Source: an uncultured Lachnospiraceae bacterium
GTDB taxonomy: Bacteria > Bacillota > Clostridia > Lachnospirales > Lachnospiraceae
Length of the DNA: 41,036 bases
Direction of reading: 5' to 3'
NCBI GenBank assembly: GCA_944384125.1
Contig: CALWSF010000029.1
Span: 1 to 41,036, forward strand
Within the stretch, counting starts at the first letter, position 1. Each line of letters begins with the position of its first letter. Positions 33,230 to 41,036 of the stretch are shown in pieces. The position numbers and the translations under genes are program-made. Under the pieces are notes generated by a model that made no database searches, had not been told where the DNA came from, and saw only the letters and a program-made list of their open reading frames with translations.

Positions 33230-34456
33230 ATGGCAGTAAAGCTGGAGATTCCGGAACAGGTTGAATGGATTTTAAACAGACTCAGACAGTGCGGCTACGA
33301 GGCGTATATTGTGGGAGGCTGTGTCAGAGATGCACTTTTGGGAAGAAAGCCGGGCGACTGGGATATTACTACTTCTGCACTCCCGGCGGAAGTAAAAAAA
33401 GTATTCGGACGTACAATTGATACCGGACTGCAGCATGGGACTGTGACTGTTATGCGGGATCATGTGGGGTATGAGATTACTACTTACCGAATAGATGGAG
33501 AATATGAAGATGGCCGTCATCCCAAAGAGGTGGCCTTTACCAGAGAGCTTAAAGAAGATCTGCGCAGGAGGGATTTTACAATCAATGCCATGGCTTACAG
33601 CCATGAAACAGGGCTTGTGGATATTTTCGGAGGCGAGGAGGATCTGAAAAACGGAGTGATTCGCTGTGTGGGGAAAGCACATGAGCGCTTTACAGAAGAT
33701 GTTCTGCGGATTCTGCGGGCAATCCGTTTTTCAGCGCAGCTGAATTTTAAGATTGAGGAAGAGACATGGGATGCGCTCTGTACTCTTGCTCCCGGTCTGG
33801 TGCAGATAAGCCGTGAGCGCATACAGGCAGAGCTTACCAAAACACTGCTGTCTGACAGGCCCGAAGCAATTTTAAAGGTAGAAGCGGCCGGAATGAGTCC
33901 TTATATCGTCCCTGGATTTTCTGAGGTTTTTCTGGATCGGGAATTGAAGGGACGGCTGGAGCAAAGCCGGCTTCTTCCGGGGGAGAAGGCACTCAGATGG
34001 TCAGTATTTCTGGCAAAAGCGGGAGAAAAGAATGCCGCGGCTGTACTGCGGGAGCTGAAAATGGATAATGATACCATCAGAAAAACGGAGGTCCTCGTCC
34101 GCTGGTTCGGGAAAGAGATTGAAGAAAACGAGACAGCGGTGCGCCGTGCCATGAGCGCCATGGATGATGTGGTATTTGACTGGCTTCTGGAACTTAAAGA
34201 GGCTGCACATCCTGAAAACACAGAGCATATCCGGACTGTCAGGGGGATGGCACTGGCCAGTCGCGGACGGGGGGAGTGCATCAGGAAAAAGCAGCTGGCA
34301 GTCACAGGAAATGACCTGATTCGGCTTGGTTTTGTACCGGGACCTGATCTGGGTCAGACGTTGGATGTGCTTTTTGAAGAGGTCCTTGAAAACCCCGGAT
34401 GCAACAACCGTCAGGAGCTGCTTGCACGGGCAGAATCCATGCTGGGATGTAAATAG
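33230..34456 (+). CDS. cca: CCA tRNA nucleotidyltransferase
   Basis: The 408-residue class II nucleotidyltransferase builds or repairs the 3' CCA end of tRNA. It has YIVGGCVRDALLGRKPGDWDITT, with the metal-binding DWD, then RRDFTINAMAYS, ERFTEDVLRILRAIRFSAQL and RISRERIQ-type blocks. No C-terminal HD phosphatase motif is evident. It is somewhat shorter than the 450-residue clostridial form. The ATG at 33230 follows AAAGAGG; a TTG at 33179 would add 17 residues without a ribosome-binding site. Confidence 0.94.
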   Translation: MAVKLEIPEQVEWILNRLRQCGYEAYIVGGCVRDALLGRKPGDWDITTSALPAEVKKVFGRTIDTGLQHGTVTVMRDHVGYEITTYRIDGEYEDGRHPKEVAFTRELKEDLRRRDFTINAMAYSHETGLVDIFGGEEDLKNGVIRCVGKAHERFTEDVLRILRAIRFSAQLNFKIEEETWDALCTLAPGLVQISRERIQAELTKTLLSDRPEAILKVEAAGMSPYIVPGFSEVFLDRELKGRLEQSRLLPGEKALRWSVFLAKAGEKNAAAVLRELKMDNDTIRKTEVLVRWFGKEIEENETAVRRAMSAMDDVVFDWLLELKEAAHPENTEHIRTVRGMALASRGRGECIRKKQLAVTGNDLIRLGFVPGPDLGQTLDVLFEEVLENPGCNNRQELLARAESMLGCK

Positions 34457-34511
34457 AAACAAATGACGGGAAAAGTCCGGAGAAAAAGTTATGCAGGAAA
34501 GGAGTGGAAAA

Positions 34512-35885
34512 ATGAGCGGAATGAGTCTTGACGCAAAGTATGTTCAGATGACACAGTCTCCGGTGGAAAACCTGATCTGTCGTCTGGCGGTGCCGACAAT
34601 TATCAGCAACCTGATAACAACATTTTATAATATGGCGGATACATTTTTCATCGGGCGCATCAATACCAGTGCATCGGGAGCTGTGGGAATTGCTTTTTCT
34701 GTTATGGCTGTGATTCAGGCTGTGGGATTTTTTTTCGGACAGGGTTCCGGAAACAATATTTCACGGGAGCTGGGGAGACAGCATACAGACAGAGCTGAGA
34801 AGCTGGCAGCCACCGGATTTTTTTCTGCTCTTTTGTTCGGTGTTCTTTTTGCTGCTGCGGGGCTTATTTTTCTCCGGCCGCTTTGCCTGCTTCTGGGGTC
34901 AACTGAGACGATTCTGCCGTATGCTATGGATTATATCCGTTTTATACTGATCGGTGCTCCATATATGGCTGCGTCCCTTGTTCTCAATAATCAGCTCCGA
35001 TTTGAGGGAAGTGCATTTTATGGGATGATCGGCCTTACATCGGGTGCGTTTATTAATATGATTCTGGATCCCATTCTGATTTTTGGTTTTAATATGGGGA
35101 TTGCAGGGGCGGCTCTGGCTACGATTATAAGCCAGTTTGTAAGCTTCTGCCTTCTTCTGTATGGTATCAGGCGTTCCGGCAGCGTTCCCATACGCTTCAG
35201 AAATTTTACCCCGGATTTTCACTATTACCGGATCATTGCCAACGGAGGCTTTCCATCTCTCTGCAGACAGTCTGTGTCCGGAATTGCGATGGTATGTCTC
35301 AACACGGCTGCAAAACCCTATGGAGATGCGGCTATTGCCGCGATGGCTATCGTCAGTCGGATTACAAATTTTACAAATTCGGTTCTTCTTGGATTTGGAC
35401 AGGGATTTCAGCCGGTCTGCGGATACAATTACGGTGCAGGGCTTTATTTCAGGGTCAGAAAAGGTTTCTGGTTCTGTGTAAAGGTTGGAGCCATATTCCT
35501 GGTAATTCTGGGAGCTTTGGAGTTTGCGGCTGCTCCCGTTCTTATTGAGCTTTTCAGAAAAGGGGATCCTCAGGTTCTTTCCATCGGAGTCTGCGCCCTT
35601 CGTTTTCAGTGTATTACCTATTGTCTCAACAGCTGGATTATGATAAGCAACATGATGATGCAGACGACAGGAAAGGTAATCAGGGCTTCATTTCTGGGAA
35701 TAGCACGTCAGGGGATTTTTCTGATTCCTGCAGTAATATTGCTTCCCGGCATCATAGGTATTCTTGGAATTCAGATTGCACAGTCGCTTTCTGATATTGT
35801 AACTTTTGTCTGCTCACTGATTCTTCAGCTTGATCTTCTGCGGAAGATGACCGCAGAAGAAAAAAGCAGGGCTCAGGGAATCTGA
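34512..35885 (+). CDS. MATE-family multidrug exporter (1)
   Basis: The 457-residue, 12-helix membrane protein starts SPVENLICRLAVPTIISNLITTFYNMADTFFIGRI, the MATE (DinF/NorM-like) signature in which cations drive drug efflux. Internal repeats in the two halves are visible (GQGSGNNISRELG and GQGFQPVCGYNYGAG). The ATG at 34512 has AAAGGAG 7 nt upstream, so the start at 34491 is not preferred. It is about 55 bp downstream of cca. It converges on a second MATE gene 11 bp away, with only a short AAAAT/ATTTT hairpin and T-run between them. Confidence 0.93.
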   Translation: MSGMSLDAKYVQMTQSPVENLICRLAVPTIISNLITTFYNMADTFFIGRINTSASGAVGIAFSVMAVIQAVGFFFGQGSGNNISRELGRQHTDRAEKLAATGFFSALLFGVLFAAAGLIFLRPLCLLLGSTETILPYAMDYIRFILIGAPYMAASLVLNNQLRFEGSAFYGMIGLTSGAFINMILDPILIFGFNMGIAGAALATIISQFVSFCLLLYGIRRSGSVPIRFRNFTPDFHYYRIIANGGFPSLCRQSVSGIAMVCLNTAAKPYGDAAIAAMAIVSRITNFTNSVLLGFGQGFQPVCGYNYGAGLYFRVRKGFWFCVKVGAIFLVILGALEFAAAPVLIELFRKGDPQVLSIGVCALRFQCITYCLNSWIMISNMMMQTTGKVIRASFLGIARQGIFLIPAVILLPGIIGILGIQIAQSLSDIVTFVCSLILQLDLLRKMTAEEKSRAQGI

Positions 35886-35896
35886 ATTAAAATGGC

Positions 35897-37255
35897 TTAT
35901 TTTAGTTTTTTATATTCCCGGTAGAACAAAAAGGCGGTTGTGGTAACGGCCAGAACATCTGCGATGGGCTCGGCAATAAACACACCCATTGCTTTGTTTT
36001 CAAATACAAGCGGCAGGAGAAAAATCAGTGGGATCAGAAGAATGATTTTTCTCAGCAGAGCCAGAAATACAGATGTTTTTGCATTTCCAAGAGCGATGAA
36101 GGTCTGCTGACATGATATCTGGACAGAGAAGATCAGCGATGCCCCCATGTAAATCCGAAGTGCCCAGATGGTATAGGCTTTGAGTTCCGGATCGCTTGTG
36201 AAAATAGATACGAAAATCTGCGGGCAGAACATGCAGAGTGCCCAGAGAAGAACGGAATAACAGGTAGCGATCCGAAGAAGAAGATGGAAGGCTTTTTTGA
36301 CGCGTTCTATATTTCCGGCACCGTAATTGAAACTTACAATAGGCTGAGAACCCTGAGTAAGACCCTGGAGGATAAGCATGGAAAACTGCATGACGCTGGA
36401 GAGAATGGTCATGGCTCCGACAGCAATGTCGCCTCCGTATTTTAACAGGTTTGTGTTGAAGCTGACAAACAGAGCGCTTTCTGTAAACTGCATGATAAAA
36501 GGTGCCAGCCCCAGAGAGATACAGGCTGAGACAATATGTTTTTCAAGTTTCAGATTCCGGCGGCGGATTTTCAGAATGCTCCGTTTTCCTGTCAGGAATT
36601 TAAGGATCCAGACACAGGAGACGCCCTGAGAGATAATGGTCGCCAGCGCTGCACCTTTGACATTCATTCCCAGACCGAAAATAAAGATCGGATCCAGGAT
36701 AATGTTGCAGACGGCACCGATGGCCACAGTTATCATTCCGGTTCCCGCAAAGCCCTGGGCATTTACGAATGCATTAAGTCCCAGCGCCATCTGAACGAAG
36801 AGTGTTCCGCAGACGTAAATTTTCATATAGTCCCATGCATATACAATGGTCGTGTCGCTGGCACCGAACATCATGAGAATGGAACGGCCGAAAAAGAGAA
36901 AAATGGCTGTCAGTGCCGCGGCAATCAGTATGAGCATGGCGGTACAGTTGCCCAGTATCTTTTCGGCTTCGTCCGGTTTCCCTTTTCCCATGAGGATAGA
37001 TGCCTGAGGTGCTCCGCCCATGCTCACAAGAGCGGCGAATGCGGAGATACACAGAATTACAGGCATGGTCACACCTACTCCGGTCAGTGCATCCGGACCG
37101 ATATCCGCAATATGTCCGATGTACATACGGTCTACCATGTTATAAAGGACGTTGATGACCTGTGCGACAATGGCGGGAAGCGCCAGACTTATAAAAAGCC
37201 GTCCGATAGGGGCTGTTCCCAGGTCGGCATCTTTGTGTTTTCCTTGTTTCAGCAT
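35897..37255 (-). CDS. MATE-family multidrug exporter (2), co-transcribed with marR
   Basis: The 452-residue, 12-helix protein has IGRLFISLALPAIVAQVINVLYNMVDRMYIGHI and GLTQGSQPIVSFNYGAGN, the MATE hallmarks. It begins inside the last codons of the MarR gene (7-bp overlap), so both are translated from one mRNA and this exporter is the likely target of MarR control. Sequence similarity with the neighbouring MATE is moderate, so they are paralogues of different origin rather than a recent duplication. Confidence 0.93.
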   Translation of the reverse strand: MLKQGKHKDADLGTAPIGRLFISLALPAIVAQVINVLYNMVDRMYIGHIADIGPDALTGVGVTMPVILCISAFAALVSMGGAPQASILMGKGKPDEAEKILGNCTAMLILIAAALTAIFLFFGRSILMMFGASDTTIVYAWDYMKIYVCGTLFVQMALGLNAFVNAQGFAGTGMITVAIGAVCNIILDPIFIFGLGMNVKGAALATIISQGVSCVWILKFLTGKRSILKIRRRNLKLEKHIVSACISLGLAPFIMQFTESALFVSFNTNLLKYGGDIAVGAMTILSSVMQFSMLILQGLTQGSQPIVSFNYGAGNIERVKKAFHLLLRIATCYSVLLWALCMFCPQIFVSIFTSDPELKAYTIWALRIYMGASLIFSVQISCQQTFIALGNAKTSVFLALLRKIILLIPLIFLLPLVFENKAMGVFIAEPIADVLAVTTTAFLFYREYKKLK

Positions 37256-37713
37256 GATTTTAAATCCTCCTTCAGAAGTTGTTCTGTATTATTCAGCAGT
37301 TGATCCAGAGTGTCTGAAGTAATGCGCAGGGCCTCCGGGTCAATTTCATTTCTGATTCTTGAGCGGACAATTTCCTGCTTTTCTTCAATAAGTCTGCGCA
37401 GCGGTTCACTGAAAGGCGTGAGGTGCAGGTGTACAATCCTCCGATCTGAGCTGTCACGGACTGTTTCCAGGTACCCTTTCTGGCAGAGGGAATCAACGGA
37501 GCGTGCCACAAGGCCTTTTGACAGTCCGCGGCATCGGGCGATATCAGTGGCTGTGTCCATATCAGATGCATTGTTGTGCAGAAATACGAGGACAACAATT
37601 TCATTGGGTGTAAAATTCCAGTCCTGAAGCTCCTGCTGGAAAAATTTGCGGTAGGCTTTATCAATTCTCTGGAGCTTTTCAAACAAACGGCCCGGTTTGG
37701 AAAGCACATGCAT
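37249..37713 (-). CDS. MarR-family transcriptional regulator
   Basis: The 154-residue protein is a winged-helix MarR regulator. The DNA-binding region spans residues about 40-105, with TPNEIVVLVFLHNNASDMDTA, the recognition helix GLSKGLVARSVDSL and the wing RDSSDRRIVHLHLT. Such proteins usually repress their own operon and are released by small aromatic ligands or drugs. It leads the MATE gene and has a -10-overlapping inverted repeat in its promoter. Confidence 0.93.
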   Translation of the reverse strand: MHVLSKPGRLFEKLQRIDKAYRKFFQQELQDWNFTPNEIVVLVFLHNNASDMDTATDIARCRGLSKGLVARSVDSLCQKGYLETVRDSSDRRIVHLHLTPFSEPLRRLIEEKQEIVRSRIRNEIDPEALRITSDTLDQLLNNTEQLLKEDLKSC

Positions 37714-37730
37714 AAAACATCCCTCCTAAA

Positions 37731-37787
37731 AGTTTTATTTTAAACTGTTCAAAAATAAACTATAAAATAAATTGCAGGGATTGTCAA
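37731..37787 (-). promoter_or_regulatory. marR-MATE promoter with inverted repeat
   Basis: On the minus strand TTGACA (37782-37787) and TATAGT (37759-37764) have a 17-bp spacer. An imperfect inverted repeat (AGTTTTATTTT at 37731-37741 and AAAATAAACT at 37752-37761, one-base length difference) lies between the -10 box and the ribosome-binding site AGGAGGG, a probable MarR site. Confidence 0.7.
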
Positions 37788-37797
37788 TAGCAGTGCT

Positions 37798-37825
37798 CAT
37801 ATTTGCCCTGACCGGAACATACCCT
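37798..37825 (+). promoter_or_regulatory. Candidate sigma-E (mother-cell) promoter of the CotS-like gene
   Basis: CATATT (37798-37803) and CATACCCT (37818-37825) are 14 bp apart, matching the sigma-E pattern (ATATT, about 14 bp, CATAnnnT). It points at the spore-coat-like gene and diverges from the marR promoter. Confidence 0.55.
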
Positions 37826-37953
37826 AGAAGTAGCTTTTATAGATGCGGTTCAGCGCCGCACCGGCTGCGGATCTGAAGCGGCTGTGCACGGGAACCGGAT
37901 GGAAAATGGCGGGCGTGAAAGCCCGGATATTGGCTGGTCTGGAGGGGTATGAA

Positions 37954-38934
37954 GTGAACGACAGAAATACGGAAGTAATGGAAAAATATGAGCTTGAAAT
38001 CCGGGCGCTGCGCAGAGGAAGAGGAGCGTGGATTTGTGAGACAGATCAGGGGCTGAAGCTTCTGCGGGAGTATAAAGGAACAGTAAAAAGGCTGGAATTT
38101 GAGGAGGCTGTGCTCGGTGTACTTGGAGAAGATGGGAATTTTCTGGTTGATCAGTATGTGAGAAACCGGGAAAATGAACTTCTCACAGCTGCGGAGGACG
38201 GCTGCCGGTATATTGTGAAGGACTGGTTTGCGGACAGGGAATGCAATGTTCAGAGCGAGGAGGAAACAGTGAGAGCTGTCACACAGATTGCCGGACTTCA
38301 CCGTCTGCTGCGGACAGTTGAGGTTAAGGAAGAGTGGAATCTTGGTTCCATACTGTCTGAACCGGTGGTCTGCGAGATGGAAAGACATAACCGGGAATTA
38401 TGCCGTGCCAGGAATTTTATCCGGAAAAAAAGAAAAAAATCAGATTTTGAGATTTGCGTGACAGGGAATTTCTGTGATTTTTATGAACAGGCAAAGGCAG
38501 CCCATGACGGACTTGAAGAAATGCTGCGGGAAGACGGTGCGCCTAAACAGTATCTGTGTCACGGCGAACTGAACCAGCACCATATTCTGATTGGGCAGGG
38601 ATATGTAGCTATTATTGAATTTAACCGTATGCATCTGGGGGTGCAGATTGCGGATCTGTACCATTTTATCCGGAAGATCATGGAAAAGCACGGCTGGGAG
38701 CTGCAGCTGGGAATGCGTCTTCTGGAGGCGTATGATCGGGTCCTCCCCATGGGAAAAGGAGAACGGCGTTTCCTGTATTATCTGTTTCTGTATCCTGAAA
38801 AATACTGGAAACAGCTGAATTTTTACTTTAATGCCGGAAAAGCATGGATACCGGCGCGCAATGTGGAGAAACTTAAAGGACTGGAGCAGCAGCAGAGAGC
38901 CAGAGAACAGTTCCTGCGGGCAATTGAACAGTGA
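37954..38934 (+). CDS. CotS-family spore coat protein (kinase-like fold)
   Basis: The 326-residue protein has the CotS start (YELEIRALRRGRGAWICETDQGLKLLREYKG) and an aminoglycoside-phosphotransferase-like C-lobe: LCHGELNQHHILIGQGYVAIIEFNRMHLG. In active relatives this is HGDxxxxN and a D in the DFD-like motif. Here the catalytic Asp is Glu, the Asn is His and the second Asp is replaced (IIEFN), so it looks like a pseudokinase. CotS proteins are spore coat components made in the mother cell, which fits the sigma-E-type promoter. I prefer the GTG at 37954 (GGAGGGG upstream); an ATG at 37843 would add 37 residues but has no ribosome-binding site and sits about 10 nt from the predicted start of transcription. 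Confidence 0.8.
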   Translation: MNDRNTEVMEKYELEIRALRRGRGAWICETDQGLKLLREYKGTVKRLEFEEAVLGVLGEDGNFLVDQYVRNRENELLTAAEDGCRYIVKDWFADRECNVQSEEETVRAVTQIAGLHRLLRTVEVKEEWNLGSILSEPVVCEMERHNRELCRARNFIRKKRKKSDFEICVTGNFCDFYEQAKAAHDGLEEMLREDGAPKQYLCHGELNQHHILIGQGYVAIIEFNRMHLGVQIADLYHFIRKIMEKHGWELQLGMRLLEAYDRVLPMGKGERRFLYYLFLYPEKYWKQLNFYFNAGKAWIPARNVEKLKGLEQQQRAREQFLRAIEQ

Positions 38935-38953
38935 AAAGAAGGGAACGGACTGT

Positions 38954-38982
38954 AAATCCGGTTGGAGCGGAAACGGATTTTT
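38954..38982 (+). terminator. Weak terminator after the CotS-like gene
   Basis: AAATCCG pairs with CGGATTT across a 13-nt loop, followed by TT. It is short, and the remaining 150 bp to the hexomutase hold an AT-rich -10-like TATAAT near 39019 with no good -35. Confidence 0.45.
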
Positions 38983-39139
38983 GGCAAATCGGGCGCTTTT
39001 CCTTTATTTTTTCCTTCAATTATAATATAATAAAACTCAGGATATGAGGTTTCCGAAGCAGTATGATTTTGCCATGATAAAACGTGCCGGTTATGTGGGA
39101 AGCCGCAATTTCAAAGAAACACAGGAGGGTCAGGAAATC

Positions 39140-40876
39140 ATGAAGGATTACATGAAAATTTACAGCGAATGGCTGGAAAATCCGTATTTTGATGATGCCA
39201 CGAAGGAGGAACTGCGCGCTGTCGCAGGGGATGAGAATGAGATTCGTGAGAGATTCTATATGGATCTGGAGTTCGGAACGGCCGGACTTCGCGGTATTAT
39301 CGGAGCGGGTATTAACCGTATGAATATCTATACGGTACGCCGTGCAACCCAGGGTCTCGCCAACTATATTATCAAACAGGGCGGCGCCGGCAGAGGTGTG
39401 GCAATCGCTTTTGATTCCCGTCATATGTCCCCCGAATTCGCGCAGGAAGCGGCTCTCACGCTGGCAGCCAACGGGATAAAGGCTTATAAATTTGAGTCAC
39501 TGCGCCCCACTCCGGAGCTTTCTTTTGCTGTTCGTGAGTTAGGCTGTATTGCCGGCATCAATATTACGGCCAGCCACAATCCGCCGGAGTATAACGGATA
39601 TAAGGTTTACTGGGAGGATGGCGCACAGTTTACACCCCCTCATGATAAAGGCGTGACGGAGGAGGTTATGGCCATCACGGATCTCTCCACGGTAAAGACG
39701 ATGAGCGAGGAGGAGGCAGTAAAGGAAGGCCTCTATGAGATTATTGGCGCTGAGATTGATGACAGATATATTGCGCAGGTTAAGGCCCAGGTGGTTAATC
39801 AGGGGGCAATTGACCGCATGCAGGATCAGATTACGATTGTCTATACGCCTCTTCATGGCACCGGTAATATTCCGGCACGCCGTGTGATGAAAGAACTGGG
39901 CTTTACTCATGTATATGTGGTTCCGCAGCAGGAACTTCCCGACGGGGATTTCCCGACGGTAAGCTACCCTAATCCGGAAGCCAGAGAGGCGTTTGAGCTG
40001 GGACTGGCTCTTGCCAGGGAGAAAAATGCGGATCTGGTTCTGGCGACGGATCCGGATGCGGATCGTCTCGGCGTATACGTAAAGGATACAAAATCGGGCG
40101 AGTATATTCCGCTTACGGGAAATATGTCAGGTTCTCTTCTCTGCGAGTATGTACTCAGTCAGAAAAAGGCTGCGGGAGCTATTCCTGAGGACGCCCAGGT
40201 TGTAAAATCCATCGTGACAACGAACCTGGTGGATGCTGTGGCAGAGTATTACAATGCGCAGCTTATAGAAGTTCTGACAGGTTTCAAATGGATTGGAAAG
40301 CAGATTCTCAGAAATGAGCAGGAGGGAAAGGGAACCTACCTGTTTGGAATGGAGGAGAGCTACGGCTGTCTGATTGGAACATATGCGAGGGACAAGGATG
40401 CTATCTCTGCTACAACGGCTCTCTGTGAGGCGGCAGCATACTACAAGGAAAAGAACATGACGCTGTGGGATGCCATGCTTGAGATGTATGAGCGCTACGG
40501 ATATTACAAGGACGAGGTAAAATCCATCGGACTCAAAGGAATAGAGGGTCTGGCTAAAATTCAGGAAATTATGGAATATTTCCGGACTAACACGCCGGAA
40601 GAGTTTGCCGGATACCGTGTGCTGTCTGTACGGGACTACAAAGCGGATACAATCCGGGATATCGCTTCCGGAGAAGTAAAACCGTCGGGGCTTCCTTCTT
40701 CCAATGTTCTTTACTATGATCTGGAAGATAATGCATGGCTGTGTGTGAGACCTTCCGGAACAGAGCCAAAGATCAAATTCTATTACGGGGTTAAGGGAAG
40801 CTCACTTAAAGATGCGGAGGAAAAATCTGCAAAGGTCGGCGAGGCAGTCATGGGGATGGTTAACCGCCTTCTGTAA
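39140..40876 (+). CDS. pgcA: Alpha-phosphoglucomutase/phosphomannomutase (PgcA-like)
   Basis: The 578-residue enzyme is close to the 581 residues of B. subtilis PgcA. It interconverts hexose-1- and -6-phosphates, supplying glucose-1-phosphate for UDP-glucose and envelope polymers. The phosphoserine loop TASHNPPEYNGYK, the Mg-binding DPDADRLG, the sugar-binding MEESYG and the phosphate-binding RPSGTEPKIKFYY are all present. The ATG at 39140 follows CAGGA with AGGAGG slightly further upstream; the open frame from 39044 has non-conserved sequence ahead of MKDYMKIYSEWLENPYF. Confidence 0.95.
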   Translation: MKDYMKIYSEWLENPYFDDATKEELRAVAGDENEIRERFYMDLEFGTAGLRGIIGAGINRMNIYTVRRATQGLANYIIKQGGAGRGVAIAFDSRHMSPEFAQEAALTLAANGIKAYKFESLRPTPELSFAVRELGCIAGINITASHNPPEYNGYKVYWEDGAQFTPPHDKGVTEEVMAITDLSTVKTMSEEEAVKEGLYEIIGAEIDDRYIAQVKAQVVNQGAIDRMQDQITIVYTPLHGTGNIPARRVMKELGFTHVYVVPQQELPDGDFPTVSYPNPEAREAFELGLALAREKNADLVLATDPDADRLGVYVKDTKSGEYIPLTGNMSGSLLCEYVLSQKKAAGAIPEDAQVVKSIVTTNLVDAVAEYYNAQLIEVLTGFKWIGKQILRNEQEGKGTYLFGMEESYGCLIGTYARDKDAISATTALCEAAAYYKEKNMTLWDAMLEMYERYGYYKDEVKSIGLKGIEGLAKIQEIMEYFRTNTPEEFAGYRVLSVRDYKADTIRDIASGEVKPSGLPSSNVLYYDLEDNAWLCVRPSGTEPKIKFYYGVKGSSLKDAEEKSAKVGEAVMGMVNRLL

Positions 40877-40918
40877 AGAATAAAAAATAATATAGACCCG
40901 ACCGGGGGATGAAAATGG

Positions 40919-40969
40919 GAGCTGTTTACAGAGCGGACGGATAGTCTGTCTGGTAAACAGCTCTTTTTT
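40919..40969 (+). terminator. Terminator of pgcA
   Basis: GAGCTGTTTAC (40919-40929) pairs perfectly with GTAAACAGCTC (40953-40963); the loop has further AGA/TCT and GGAC/GTCT pairing; six T residues follow. Confidence 0.92.
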
Positions 40970-41020
40970 ACTTTATAGGAAATTTCGATTTTTTTAAGGA
41001 TAAAAAGAATCTCTGTTTAT

Positions 41021-41034
41021 CGAACGTATGTTAG
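41021..41034 (+). promoter_or_regulatory. LexA (SOS) box
   Basis: CGAACGTATGTTAG matches the Firmicutes LexA consensus CGAACRNRYGTTYG at 13 of 14 positions (A for Y at position 13). It lies after the pgcA terminator at the edge of the window, so it should control a gene beyond position 41036 on either strand. Confidence 0.75.
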
Positions 41035-41036
41035 AC

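Noticed and set aside
1-41036. Mobile element or recently transferred island
   Set aside because: No transposase, integrase, tRNA-end repeat or clear change in codon style was seen; apart from the split ribosomal operon the content is housekeeping.

Overview
The window looks like ordinary chromosome from a low-to-mid GC, endospore-forming Clostridia, most likely a Lachnospiraceae (Clostridium cluster XIVa) relative. This rests on the archaeal/eukaryote-type short ProS behind a T-box, an L10-leader rplJL unit, MutS2, YhaM, the YtvI- and CotS-family sporulation proteins, a Rho with a long disordered insert, Zn-ribbon L33, and strong Shine-Dalgarno sites throughout. I see no phage, insertion sequence, CRISPR array, tRNA or rRNA gene.

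Layout. 1-4.75 kb (minus strand): mutS2, an OmpR-type response regulator and its histidine kinase, ending in a hairpin terminator. 5.0-7.4 kb: a membrane-anchored HtrA-like protein whose catalytic His and Ser appear lost, then the exoribonuclease YhaM. 7.4-15.6 kb: a tightly packed eight-gene unit, nikABCDE-larB-larC-larE, joining a nickel ABC importer to all three biosynthetic enzymes of the nickel-pincer nucleotide (NPN) cofactor; no LarA-type racemase is present. It is preceded by a perfect-consensus sigma-A promoter with a 23-bp palindrome on its -10 box and a ~215-nt leader carrying a strong intrinsic terminator. 15.7-21.0 kb: a hemolysin-III family protein (minus), an RluA-type pseudouridine synthase, acylphosphatase, an unannotated small-RNA-like element with a forespore-type promoter and its own terminator, YtvI, an alpha/beta-hydrolase fused to a CoA-type Nudix domain, and a DUF4317-like protein.

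21.1-33.1 kb is information processing: T-box/proS, L10 leader/rplJ-rplL, a sirtuin-like protein, ung, uppP, a polysaccharide deacetylase, rarA, rho, then rpmG-secE-nusG-rplK-rplA. The usual rplKAJL-rpoBC order is broken: rplJL lies 7.6 kb upstream of rplKA, and each pair ends in its own terminator. rplK and rplA are each preceded by a near-identical 28-nt hairpin that looks like an L1 feedback site.

33.2-41.0 kb: CCA-adding enzyme, two convergent MATE exporters (the second co-transcribed with a MarR regulator), a CotS-family kinase-like protein with a sigma-E-type promoter, an alpha-phosphohexomutase, and a near-consensus Firmicutes LexA box at the right edge that probably belongs to an SOS gene just outside the window.

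The most interesting elements are the nickel/NPN operon with its two-layer control region, the putative sporulation small RNA upstream of ytvI, the inactive-looking HtrA homologue, and the hydrolase-Nudix fusion. All functional calls come from reading the sequence; no database search was run.
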